A stretch of DNA of 64,000 bases from Sphaerisporangium fuscum (GTDB taxonomy: Bacteria > Actinomycetota > Actinomycetes > Streptosporangiales > Streptosporangiaceae), in contig NZ_JAHDTF010000004.1 of NCBI RefSeq assembly GCF_018531465.1, forward strand, positions 124,001-188,000, given 5' to 3'. Position 1 is the stretch's first letter. Each line of letters begins with the position of its first letter. The position numbers and the translations under genes were made by a program. Below the pieces are notes generated by a model. That model worked only from the letters and a program-made list of their open reading frames with translations, ran no database searches and was not told where the DNA came from. Below are positions 49,722-56,969 of the stretch, piece by piece.

Positions 49722-51204
49722 AGGTGGTGTCCTTCTCCGCCGGCTGCGGGCTGATCGGACGTGGTGCCGGTCCGTCGGCGGATTCTCGCGGGGTGCGGAC
49801 CACGGCGGCGGCCACCACGATGGCGGCCAGTACGAAACACGCGCCGACCCGGAAGGCGAGTTGGTAGCCGCCCGTCAACGCGGTGGCCTGGGTGGCGCCA
49901 TGGGCGAACAGGTTGTCGGTGTGCGAGGCGGCCAGCGTGCTCAGGATCGCCAATCCGAGGGAACTGCCCACCTGCTGCATCGTGTTGAACATGCCCGAGG
50001 CGAGACCTGAGTCGCGTGGTGCCGCGCCTGACATGGCCAATCCGGCTAGGGACGGCATGGCCAAACCGAACCCGACGCCGAGCGGGAACGTCGCGGGCAG
50101 GACATCTGTGGCATAGGTGCCGTCGGCTGAGATCTGGCCGAGCACGCCCAAGCCAAGCGCGATCAGCGTGAGGGCGACGAGCAGGACGGTGCGAGCACCG
50201 AATCGGGCGATCAGTCGAGGCGCTACCAACAGTGACATCAGGCCGATCAGCAGCGAGACGGGAACTACACCCGCACCGGTCCGCACCTCGTCCAAGCCGA
50301 GAACCTTCTGCATGTAGAGCACGGCGAGGAACTGGAAGCTGAACATGCCGGAGATCATGAGGGTGTGCGTGGCCAGCGCTCCGGGGACGTTGCGGACTCT
50401 GAACATCCGGGGTGGGAGAAGGGGATCGGCCGCCTTGGCCTGCCGGACGACGAAAGCGGCCAGCAGCACCAAGGCGCCAAGGCCGAAGCCCAGGGTGTGG
50501 GCGGAATCCCAGCCGCGGTCGGTGATCCCCACGATGGTGTAGACGGCGACCAGAAGCGCCGCGGTGACGAGCGCGGCGCCGAGTGCGTCCATGCCGGCAC
50601 CGAGGCCGGTCCCGCGCTCCGCGCGGAGGACGCGGACGGCCGCCACCATGGCCATCACGCCAATGGGCGCGTTGACGAAGAAGATCCAGTGCCAGCTGAT
50701 GGTCTGCGTCAGCACACCGCCCAAAAGCAGGCCAAGGGTGCCACCAGCCGACTGAACGAAGCTGTAGACGCCGAGCGCCCCGGCCCGAGCGCGCGGCTCG
50801 GCGAACATGGTCACGACCATGGCGAGGGTGACCGACGACGTCGCCGCACCGCCTACCCCCTGCAGAAAGCGGGCGACCAGCAGCATCATCGGATCCCGTG
50901 CCAGGCCGCACAGCAGGGACGCCACCGTGAAGACGCCCAGGCCTGTGACGAACATCTGCTTTCGACCGAGAAGATCTCCCATCCGGCCACAGAGCAGAAG
51001 CAACCCGCCGAACGGGATCAGGTAGGCGTTGACGACCCAGCCGAGCCCCGACTGCGAGAAGTCCAGGCTCCGCTGGATGGACGGCAGCGCCACGTTCACG
51101 ATCGTCCCGTCCAAGATCACCATCAGCTGGCCGGCGCAGATGGTCGCCAGGGCCATCCGCCGGGACGCGCGGCCGACGGGCGGCGAAACCGCCTGAGCGG
51201 ACAT
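49714..51204 (-). CDS. MFS transporter, DHA2 family, under HxlR control
   Basis: A 496-residue 14-helix transporter: ATICAGQLMVILDGTIVNVALPSIQ is DHA2 motif D1, FGGLLLLCGRMGDLLGRKQMF motif A. ATG 51204 follows AGGGGA. It is divergent from an HxlR regulator over a strong inverted repeat, a classic inducible efflux arrangement. Its codon choice is a little less GC-biased than its neighbours. The 3' end adjoins a broken tetR fragment. Confidence 0.88.
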   Translation of the reverse strand: MSAQAVSPPVGRASRRMALATICAGQLMVILDGTIVNVALPSIQRSLDFSQSGLGWVVNAYLIPFGGLLLLCGRMGDLLGRKQMFVTGLGVFTVASLLCGLARDPMMLLVARFLQGVGGAATSSVTLAMVVTMFAEPRARAGALGVYSFVQSAGGTLGLLLGGVLTQTISWHWIFFVNAPIGVMAMVAAVRVLRAERGTGLGAGMDALGAALVTAALLVAVYTIVGITDRGWDSAHTLGFGLGALVLLAAFVVRQAKAADPLLPPRMFRVRNVPGALATHTLMISGMFSFQFLAVLYMQKVLGLDEVRTGAGVVPVSLLIGLMSLLVAPRLIARFGARTVLLVALTLIALGLGVLGQISADGTYATDVLPATFPLGVGFGLAMPSLAGLAMSGAAPRDSGLASGMFNTMQQVGSSLGLAILSTLAASHTDNLFAHGATQATALTGGYQLAFRVGACFVLAAIVVAAAVVRTPRESADGPAPRPISPQPAEKDTTSA

Positions 51205-51232
51205 GGATATCCCCTCTCTCAAGTGCAGTTTT

Positions 51233-51256
51233 GTTACAGGGGACATCTTCTGTAAC
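51233..51256. promoter_or_regulatory. HxlR-type operator GTTACAG-N10-CTGTAAC
   Basis: Seven-base perfect arms with a ten-base spacer in the 81-bp gap between the MFS and hxlR starts. Arm centres are about 17 bases apart. It is the only strong palindrome in the gap, so both genes are probably repressed from it. Confidence 0.65.
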
Positions 51257-51285
51257 CATGGCCTGATCTGGAAGGAGGCACTTTT

Positions 51286-51687
51286 TTGTCACGCAGTTAC
51301 AGCCGTGTGACGGACCAGCAGGAGAACCCCGCCTGTTCGGTGAGCGAGGTCCTCGACCGTGTCGCGGGTAAGTGGGCGATCGGCATCCTGATCGCCGCCG
51401 CGAAGGGCCCGGTGCGCTTCAGCGAACTGGAGCGCGGCATCACGGGCATCAGCCGCCGGATGCTGACTTTGAACCTGCGCAAGCTCGAACGCGAGGGCCT
51501 GCTTGTGCGGACCGTCTATCCGACGGTTCCCCCCAAGGTCGAGTACACCTGCACAGAGATGGCGCTCGAGCTGTGCGAAACGCTCTTCGCGCTGGTCGAC
51601 TGGGCCAAGCGGCGCAGTGCCGACATAGCTCGGGCCCACGCCACCTACGACGCCGCGCACACCGACCAGGAGCCCGCGCCATCGTGA
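51286..51687 (+). CDS. HxlR-family transcriptional regulator
   Basis: A 133-residue winged-helix regulator with the HxlR hallmark NPACSVSEVLDRVAGKWAIGIL (sensor-type Cys17), RFSELERGITGISRRMLTLNLRKLEREGLL and VEYTCTEMALELCETL. TTG 51286 is preceded by GAAGGAGG at seven to eight bases. It probably represses the divergent efflux pump and itself and responds to a reactive compound via Cys17. Confidence 0.9.
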   Translation: MSRSYSRVTDQQENPACSVSEVLDRVAGKWAIGILIAAAKGPVRFSELERGITGISRRMLTLNLRKLEREGLLVRTVYPTVPPKVEYTCTEMALELCETLFALVDWAKRRSADIARAHATYDAAHTDQEPAPS

Positions 51688-51789
51688 CCCCGGCGAACGT
51701 CGCCCGGCCGGACACCGTGGACGGCGGTTCGTTGAATAGTGCCTCCTTTTGAATGGCTCCAGAGCGCCGGGAGCAGGGCGGGCCGTCGG

Positions 51790-52218
51790 TCAGCCGGCAG
51801 GGTGTGACGACGTGGCCGGAGGTGGGGTGAGCACCTCGGTGATCAACTGGGTGTCGGTGTACTCGGTGATCTCGGCGATCCTGCCGTCGCGCATCACGAA
51901 GATCCAGCAGTAACGGTTCGGGTAGTCGTGCCCGGAGCTCGTGACGCTGTGATTGCGGGCTTCGACGACGACCACGTCACCGTCGGCGACGAAGCGCTCG
52001 GCGCTGACGACGTTACGGCCGCCGAGCTGCTCCCCGAGCGGGCGGAGCAGGTCGTCCAGCACCGCGCGCTTCCCCTCATAGGTACGCGACCACGCGGTCC
52101 GCCCGATGATCGTCCAGCGGACGTCGTCGGCCAGCGCGTCGACGAACGGCCGTCCGTTCCCCTTCGCGGTCTCGGCGAAGACCCCCTGCAGAAACGCCTT
52201 GTTGTCGACCTCGGACAC
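51790..52218 (-). CDS. SnoaL-like/NTF2-fold protein
   Basis: A roughly 142-residue cone-shaped NTF2-like protein: FLQGVFAETAKGNGRPFVDALADDVRWTIIG, RTYEGKRAVLDDLL, and YCWIFVMRDGRIAEITEYTDTQLI. Such proteins are isomerases, dehydratases or ligand binders; no catalytic pair is obvious. GTG 52218 is nine bases after GGAGG; the upstream ATG 52227 abuts it. Monocistronic. Confidence 0.82.
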   Translation of the reverse strand: MSEVDNKAFLQGVFAETAKGNGRPFVDALADDVRWTIIGRTAWSRTYEGKRAVLDDLLRPLGEQLGGRNVVSAERFVADGDVVVVEARNHSVTSSGHDYPNRYCWIFVMRDGRIAEITEYTDTQLITEVLTPPPATSSHPAG

Positions 52219-52348
52219 CTGGCACATCCTCCGTTAGCCGGACTGGGAAGGCGGCCACGCGATCGCGCGGTGCGCGTGCGGGCATCCGAAGATCGCGTGG
52301 TGGCCATCGGCGAAAGGGTAGTCCTCGGTCTGGAGTGGGCGCAGGGCC

Positions 52349-53737
52349 CTAGGCCACGAGCAGCCGGTCGTACTTCTGGGCGAACTCCGACGACTCTCCG
52401 GCGGCCTCACGTAGGGGCGCCAGCTCCTGCAGCGTCCGCCTGGAACCGCCCACATGGGGGAGCAACTCCAGCCCTTCGGCGAGGGCATCGGTCCTGGCTC
52501 CGCTCGCGAGCAGCGCACCGGCGAGGCAGGCTCGTCCGTACAGGCGGTTGCGGTCGCTCTCCCACCTGGCGACCGATCGCTGGTAGAGGTCTACTGCGGC
52601 GGTGGGTCTGCCCACCGCCATCGCGGTACGTCCCTCGAAGCTCAGCAGCTCCGCCTCGCTCACGAAGTCCACCCACGGAGGGTCGTCCTCGCGTGGACCA
52701 CGCTCGAACGCCCGCCAGGCGGCCGCCATCGAGCTTCGGGAGGCGCTCTCATCCCCGAGGCTGGCATGGGCCGAGGTCTCTCGAAGAGCCAGCAGGGTGT
52801 ACACCCGTGGCGTCGCCCAGTGCCGTGCCGCTTCCTTCGCCACCGCCACGAAGCGCAGGGCTTCCCGGGCGCGGCCCTGCTGATGCCGGCCAAGTCGCGC
52901 CGCCTGCATCGCGAGAAGAGACCCCACCTGGACCTGCAGCTCATGTGCCCCTGCCTGGTCGGCGTAGTCGCGGGCTTCCCCGTACAGATGCCGGGCCAGG
53001 CGCTGGTCACCGGAATCGTAGGCGAACCACCCGGTGTCAGCGCTCAGCCCTCCCGCGATGGTGAGGAGCTGGCGTCCGATGGTCTCGTTGTAGTCCGCTT
53101 CGTCGATCATGCGGCGAACTCTGCTGAGGAGGTGCAGTGCGGGGGCGAGGAGCATACCGCCACCTGTGCGTTGATCCTCTACTCGCAGACGGTCAACGGT
53201 CGCCTTCAAGTGTTTGACATGGGCTGGGTCGATCCGATGGGGGATGTGGGGCGAGCCCCAGCCCATGCCCGCCGCCAAGCTGCCCGCCAGGACTCCGGTG
53301 AAGTGCCGGCGATCCATCTCCATATCACCATTTATGCCCTTGGCATCGGTGATCGCCAGTGGGGTGCCGAGGAGCAGGGGCATGAGGGCGTGGCGGGGCA
53401 TGTCGATCGCGTCGGCGAAGCGGAGCAGTTCGCGGACGTCGTACAGGGTGTCGCGTTCGCCGCTTTCGATCCGGTTCACCGTGCTCTGCGACCAGCCGAC
53501 CAGGCTGGCCAGTTCCAACTGGCTGAGTCCGATGGCGGCCCGGACGATCGCCACGAAGGCGGGTAGATCGCCTGCGGCCAGCGCCTCGCGCATCGGCATG
53601 CTGTCCCACAGCCAGGACGGCGCGGCGGGACGCTCGCCCCGGCTCGCCCGCAGGCACGGCGCGCAGACCGGATCACGGTTGTAGCGGCTCAGCCGCGTCC
53701 GGCGGCAGACCGGGCACAACCGCTCACACCCACCCAT
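52349..53737 (-). CDS. XRE-family regulator with zinc-knuckle N-terminus and TPR-like C-terminus
   Basis: A 462-residue regulator. Residues 1-30 hold a four-Cys knuckle (CERLCPVCRR and DPVCAPC); 60-120 is an XRE helix-turn-helix (GLSQLELASLVGWSQSTVNRIESGERD); 160-460 is a helical TPR-like region. A large actinobacterial family of such proteins sits beside small HATPase genes and affects development and antibiotic production. ATG 53737 follows AAGGGG. It is divergent from an HATPase gene. Confidence 0.85.
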   Translation of the reverse strand: MGGCERLCPVCRRTRLSRYNRDPVCAPCLRASRGERPAAPSWLWDSMPMREALAAGDLPAFVAIVRAAIGLSQLELASLVGWSQSTVNRIESGERDTLYDVRELLRFADAIDMPRHALMPLLLGTPLAITDAKGINGDMEMDRRHFTGVLAGSLAAGMGWGSPHIPHRIDPAHVKHLKATVDRLRVEDQRTGGGMLLAPALHLLSRVRRMIDEADYNETIGRQLLTIAGGLSADTGWFAYDSGDQRLARHLYGEARDYADQAGAHELQVQVGSLLAMQAARLGRHQQGRAREALRFVAVAKEAARHWATPRVYTLLALRETSAHASLGDESASRSSMAAAWRAFERGPREDDPPWVDFVSEAELLSFEGRTAMAVGRPTAAVDLYQRSVARWESDRNRLYGRACLAGALLASGARTDALAEGLELLPHVGGSRRTLQELAPLREAAGESSEFAQKYDRLLVA

Positions 53738-53928
53738 GAACGTCACCCCTTCGCGCACGCGGCCAGGCGCGCCACCGTACGACCGGCCGGACCCGCCCCG
53801 CGATGCCAATCTGTCATAACTCGACGTGATCGGTCGATGACGTTTCGATGTTCGACTTAAGGCCTTCGTCCCGGACCCTGGCAGCCGGCCGCCGACGACG
53901 GCGGGCGCGGCGAGGAGAAGGGAAATCC

Positions 53929-54366
53929 ATGCCTTCCGGTCAGCGTGTAACTCATGCCTTCACGGTGCTGTCCACCGTCGACCAGGTGCCCGTAGCCAGA
54001 CACGAGACGAGGAAGGTCCTCGCCGCCTGGGGGATCGGCGGCGACCTGGCGTACACCGCGAGCCTGATCGTGACCGAGCTGGTGGCCAACGTCGCCGAGC
54101 ACGCCGCCGCCGAGTCACCCACCGCGACCGTCATGCTGGCCGCCGACGCCCACTGGCTGACCGTCGCCGTCCACGACACCCACCCCCGCCTGCCCCGGGC
54201 CCTGGCCACTCCTTACGGCGACGGCGGGCGGGGACTCCGCATGGTCATGCTCCTGACCGAAGAAGCAGGCGGCCGCCACACCGTCGAGCCGACGCCGGGC
54301 GGCGGCAAGCACATCGTCGTCCACCTGCCTGTCACCGCTGCCGAATCGGCACTGAATCAGACATGA
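53929..54366 (+). CDS. HATPase_c (anti-sigma/RsbW-like) ATP-binding protein
   Basis: A 145-residue GHKL ATPase-fold protein: N box VTELVANVAEHA, then VAVHDTHP (G1-type Asp), and GRGLRMVMLLTEEAGGRH (G2-type glycines). It resembles actinobacterial serine-kinase-like anti-sigma regulators. ATG 53929 is preceded by GAGGAGAAGGG. Paired divergently with an XRE regulator. A 3' fragment of a related gene persists 0.7 kb downstream. Confidence 0.88.
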   Translation: MPSGQRVTHAFTVLSTVDQVPVARHETRKVLAAWGIGGDLAYTASLIVTELVANVAEHAAAESPTATVMLAADAHWLTVAVHDTHPRLPRALATPYGDGGRGLRMVMLLTEEAGGRHTVEPTPGGGKHIVVHLPVTAAESALNQT

Positions 54367-54438
54367 CATTCGCTGGGACACAGGGGCCGTCATTGGTTCT
54401 TTTGGCAGTGATGGCGACAACAGGTCAGGGGGTGGATG

Positions 54439-54630
54439 TCAGGGCGAACGCTTGAGGGCTTCTTCGGCGAAGTGGCCGATCAGTCCGTGGTGATAGGGGA
54501 TTTCGGTTTGTGATTCATCGGCGCCGGTGGAGCATTCGTGCAGCAGCCCGAGCGTCAGGTTGTCGTTCACCGGACCGTGCCAGGCGAGGGCGATGGCAGC
54601 GGCCCAGCGCACGATGGTCTCGGGTGAGCT
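54439..54630 (-). pseudogene. C-terminal fragment of an unknown gene
   Basis: An open frame of 63 codons ending in TGA reads SSPETIVRWAAAIALAWHGP, VNDNLTLGLLHECSTG and HHGLIGHFAEEALKRSP. It has typical codon bias but no start, and it overlaps the Imm35-like gene in another frame. I do not recognise the family; it looks like the truncated end of a gene lost by rearrangement. Confidence 0.5.
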
Positions 54631-54899
54631 GGCTCGTCGTTCTGTAATTGATCTTCCGATGGGATATCCGTCCGGGCGACGGAAATGTCGCCGGCGTCTT
54701 TATTGATCAGTATCGACCGGTTTCCTGTCAGTGCGTATCTCATCTCTCTGGTTTCAAGGAAACGTCGGGTGTTGTGGCAGAAAATGTAATGGCGACGTGT
54801 CTCTTCTTCGTCTGATATCGTCAAAACCTCTCCGACGTCCGGCTGGATCTCATCATGCAGAAATGATGCCGCCGGTTGTCTCGCTCGAGTTTGATCCAT
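54567..54899 (-). CDS. Imm35-like immunity-domain protein, probably truncated
   Basis: A 110-residue protein from ATG 54899 with AGGAG at seven bases. Residues 20-87 match the Imm35/YrhB pattern: VLTISDEEETRRHYIFCHNT, RRFLETREMRYALTGNRSIL and INKDAGDISVARTDIPSED. In polymorphic-toxin systems Imm35 proteins neutralise a toxin; no toxin is nearby. The base composition is clearly lower in GC than flanking DNA, suggesting transfer. The last 20 residues are Pro/Ser-rich and run through an unrelated fragment, so the native C-terminus is probably lost. Confidence 0.55.
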   Translation of the reverse strand: MDQTRARQPAASFLHDEIQPDVGEVLTISDEEETRRHYIFCHNTRRFLETREMRYALTGNRSILINKDAGDISVARTDIPSEDQLQNDEPAHPRPSCAGPLPSPSPGTVR

Positions 54900-55031
54900 C
54901 TCTCGTCTCCTGTGGTGGCCCTCTTCATGCCCCTGAGGTGCCGGCCGCTGACCCGCGTTACTTGGGCGCATCGCATGTTCTCTAGACAAGGCGCTGGGAT
55001 CGGCCTGCGCCGGTCCCAGCCGGCTGCGCCC

Positions 55032-55130
55032 ATGGTCATGCTCCTGCCCGAAGGGGCAGGTGGCCGTCACGCCGTCGAGCCCACCCCCGGCGGCGGAAAG
55101 CACCTCGTCGTTCACCTGCCTGTCGGCTGA
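55032..55130 (+). pseudogene. 3' remnant of a second HATPase gene
   Basis: This 33-codon stretch encodes MVMLLPEGAGGRHAVEPTPG and GGKHLVVHLPVG, then stops. It matches the last third of the HATPase at 53929-54366 at about 85 percent in DNA. The N-terminal part is absent, so it is a relic of a duplicated gene. Confidence 0.75.
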
Positions 55131-55236
55131 TCGGGGAGGTGTCCCTCGGCTGTGGGTGAAACACTTTTCCGTCCATCGGTGAAGGAGGGCGACAGTTCAC
55201 CGACGGGAGGCAGGCGATGACACGAAATATCGGGAT

Positions 55237-55932
55237 ATGGCTGCGGTGACGCAGGCGCTGCCCACCGAGGAGGTCAGCGACGCGGCGATCATCGAGCAAT
55301 CCTGGCGCGACCCGGAACGCTTCGCCGCCGTCTTCGACCGCTACTACTTCCAGATCCATGGGTTCGCGGCGCAGCGGCTGGGCCCGAGCCTGGCCGACGA
55401 CGTGGCCGCCGAGACGTTCCTGATCGCGTTCGACCGGCGGGAACGCTACGACCTGGCCCGCGAGGACGCCCGGCCCTGGCTGTACGGAATCGTCGCCAAC
55501 CTGATCGCGCGGCATCACCGCACCGAGGCCCGGCGTTACCGGGCCCTGTCCCGGGCGCCACTCGGAGGGACCGACGAAGGGCACGCCGAGCAGGTCGCGG
55601 GCCGGGTGGACGCCGAGGCCCTCAGAGGGCCGCTCATGGCGGCGCTGGCGAAGATCACCGACGCTCACCGGGACGTGCTGCTGCTCGTCGCGTGGGCCGG
55701 GCTGAGCTGCGAGGAGGCCGCCGAGGCCCTCGGCGTCCCGCCCGCCACCGCCCGGACCCGGCTGCACCGGGCCCGCAAGAAGATCCGCGCCGCGCTGGAC
55801 CGCGCCGCGACCACGCCCGGGACCGGGACTGGGACCGGAACTGGGAATGCGACCGCGACCGGGACCGGAGCCACCACCGGGACCGGGACCGCGCACGGGA
55901 CCGGAGCCACGACCACAGGAAAGGACCGTTGA
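55237..55932 (+). CDS. ECF sigma factor with Gly-Thr repeat tail
   Basis: A 231-residue ECF sigma factor. Region 2 is RFAAVFDRYYFQIHGFAAQRLGPSLADDVAAETFLIAFDRR with RPWLYGIVANLIARHHR; region 4 is ITDAHRDVLLLVAWAGLSCEEAAEALGVPPATARTRLHRARKKIR. After residue 190 comes a 40-residue tail of Gly-Thr-Ala repeats encoded by a degenerate ACCGGGA tandem tract. ATG 55237. The next gene starts two bases after the stop and is the likely regulator partner. Confidence 0.9.
   Translation: MAAVTQALPTEEVSDAAIIEQSWRDPERFAAVFDRYYFQIHGFAAQRLGPSLADDVAAETFLIAFDRRERYDLAREDARPWLYGIVANLIARHHRTEARRYRALSRAPLGGTDEGHAEQVAGRVDAEALRGPLMAALAKITDAHRDVLLLVAWAGLSCEEAAEALGVPPATARTRLHRARKKIRAALDRAATTPGTGTGTGTGNATATGTGATTGTGTAHGTGATTTGKDR
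55815..55920. repeat. Degenerate GGGACCGG-type tandem tract inside the sigma gene
   Basis: About 100 bases of repeated ACCGGGAC/ACCGGAGC units encoding the Gly-Thr tail. Copy number could vary by slippage in steps of six, changing tail length without frameshift. Confidence 0.6.
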
Positions 55933-55934
55933 CG

Positions 55935-56906
55935 ATGGACGACATCGAGATGCTGCACGCGGCCCGGCCGCAGACCGAGGCCCCCTCGCGCGCCACCTCC
56001 ACCGCCGCCCGCGCGGCCCTGATGGAGCACGCCACCTCGCCACGGCCACGCCACCGGCCCGTCCGCCGGTTGCTGCCGTCGCGGTTCCGCCTGGCCGGAG
56101 CGGCGGTCCTGGCGGCGGGCGTCACGGCGGTCGCCGTGGTGGTCGCCACGCCCACGGGCCCGCCCACCGCCACCCTGGACCGCGGCCGGCCATCCGCCGC
56201 CGGCCTGGGCCACGAACGGCCGTCCGCCTCCACGCCCGGCGGCCCGTCGTTCCAGGTCCGGAAGTCGGGACGGCAGATCCTGCTCGCCGCCGCGACGACC
56301 GCGGCGGCCACCCCCGAGGAGTCCGGCACCTACTGGTACGTCCGGACCGCGTACACGAAGACCACACCCGGGGGCGACACGGGGAAGAGCACCGTGGAGA
56401 CGTGGACCAGGCGTGACGGCGCGTCCTGGGTCCGGCAGAGCTCGAAGGGCAAGGTCATCGACAACAACGGTGACGCCGGGCACTGGTCCGACGGCTTCGA
56501 CCTGGAGGGCACCAGGCTGAGTTACGAGCAGATCCAGCGACTGCCCACGGACCCGGACGAACTGGCGAAGTGGCTCCTCCAGCACGCCACACAGGCGCTG
56601 ACCCCGAAGGCCGCCCGCACGACCACGCTGATCGACGTGCTGTCCAGCATGCCCGCCCCGCCGGACGTCCGCGCGGCGGCCTTCCGCGCGCTCGCCGCGC
56701 TGCCGGAGGTTCGCAGCCTCGGCGCCGTCGACGGAGGCGAAGCCCTGTCGATCAAGGATTCGGGCGGTGAGATCAAGCTGATCGTGGATCCACAGGCGGC
56801 GCGGCTGCGCGGATCGTCCTTCGCCGGTGACGAGGGGAAGGCGTCCGGCACCATCACCGTCGAGGCGGCCGAATGGACGGACGACCTGCCCGAGGCGGCC
56901 GGCTAG
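55935..56906 (+). CDS. CU044_5270-family membrane protein, likely anti-sigma partner
   Basis: A 323-residue protein of the actinobacterial CU044_5270 family. The N-terminus (MDDIEMLHAARPQTEAPSRA) is cytoplasmic, a membrane helix spans about 53-71 (LAGAAVLAAGVTAVAVVVA), and the remainder is extracytoplasmic (YWYVRTAYTK, SYEQIQRLPTDPDELAKWLL). These genes nearly always follow an ECF sigma gene and may act as membrane anti-sigma or sensor proteins, though no zinc anti-sigma motif is visible. Confidence 0.85.
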   Translation: MDDIEMLHAARPQTEAPSRATSTAARAALMEHATSPRPRHRPVRRLLPSRFRLAGAAVLAAGVTAVAVVVATPTGPPTATLDRGRPSAAGLGHERPSASTPGGPSFQVRKSGRQILLAAATTAAATPEESGTYWYVRTAYTKTTPGGDTGKSTVETWTRRDGASWVRQSSKGKVIDNNGDAGHWSDGFDLEGTRLSYEQIQRLPTDPDELAKWLLQHATQALTPKAARTTTLIDVLSSMPAPPDVRAAAFRALAALPEVRSLGAVDGGEALSIKDSGGEIKLIVDPQAARLRGSSFAGDEGKASGTITVEAAEWTDDLPEAAG

Positions 56907-56969
56907 ACGACCCGCTCGGGTTCGAGCGAAGAGAGCCAGGTCGAGAACTACCTGCGGTGACGCGCTCTC

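Noticed and set aside
54731..54985. Plus-strand frame opposite the Imm35-like gene
   Set aside because: No ribosome-binding site and no family pattern; the minus-strand reading has both.
51790..55236. Possible complete defence island
   Set aside because: Only one immunity-like gene and relics are present; no nuclease, toxin or defence effector could be recognised.
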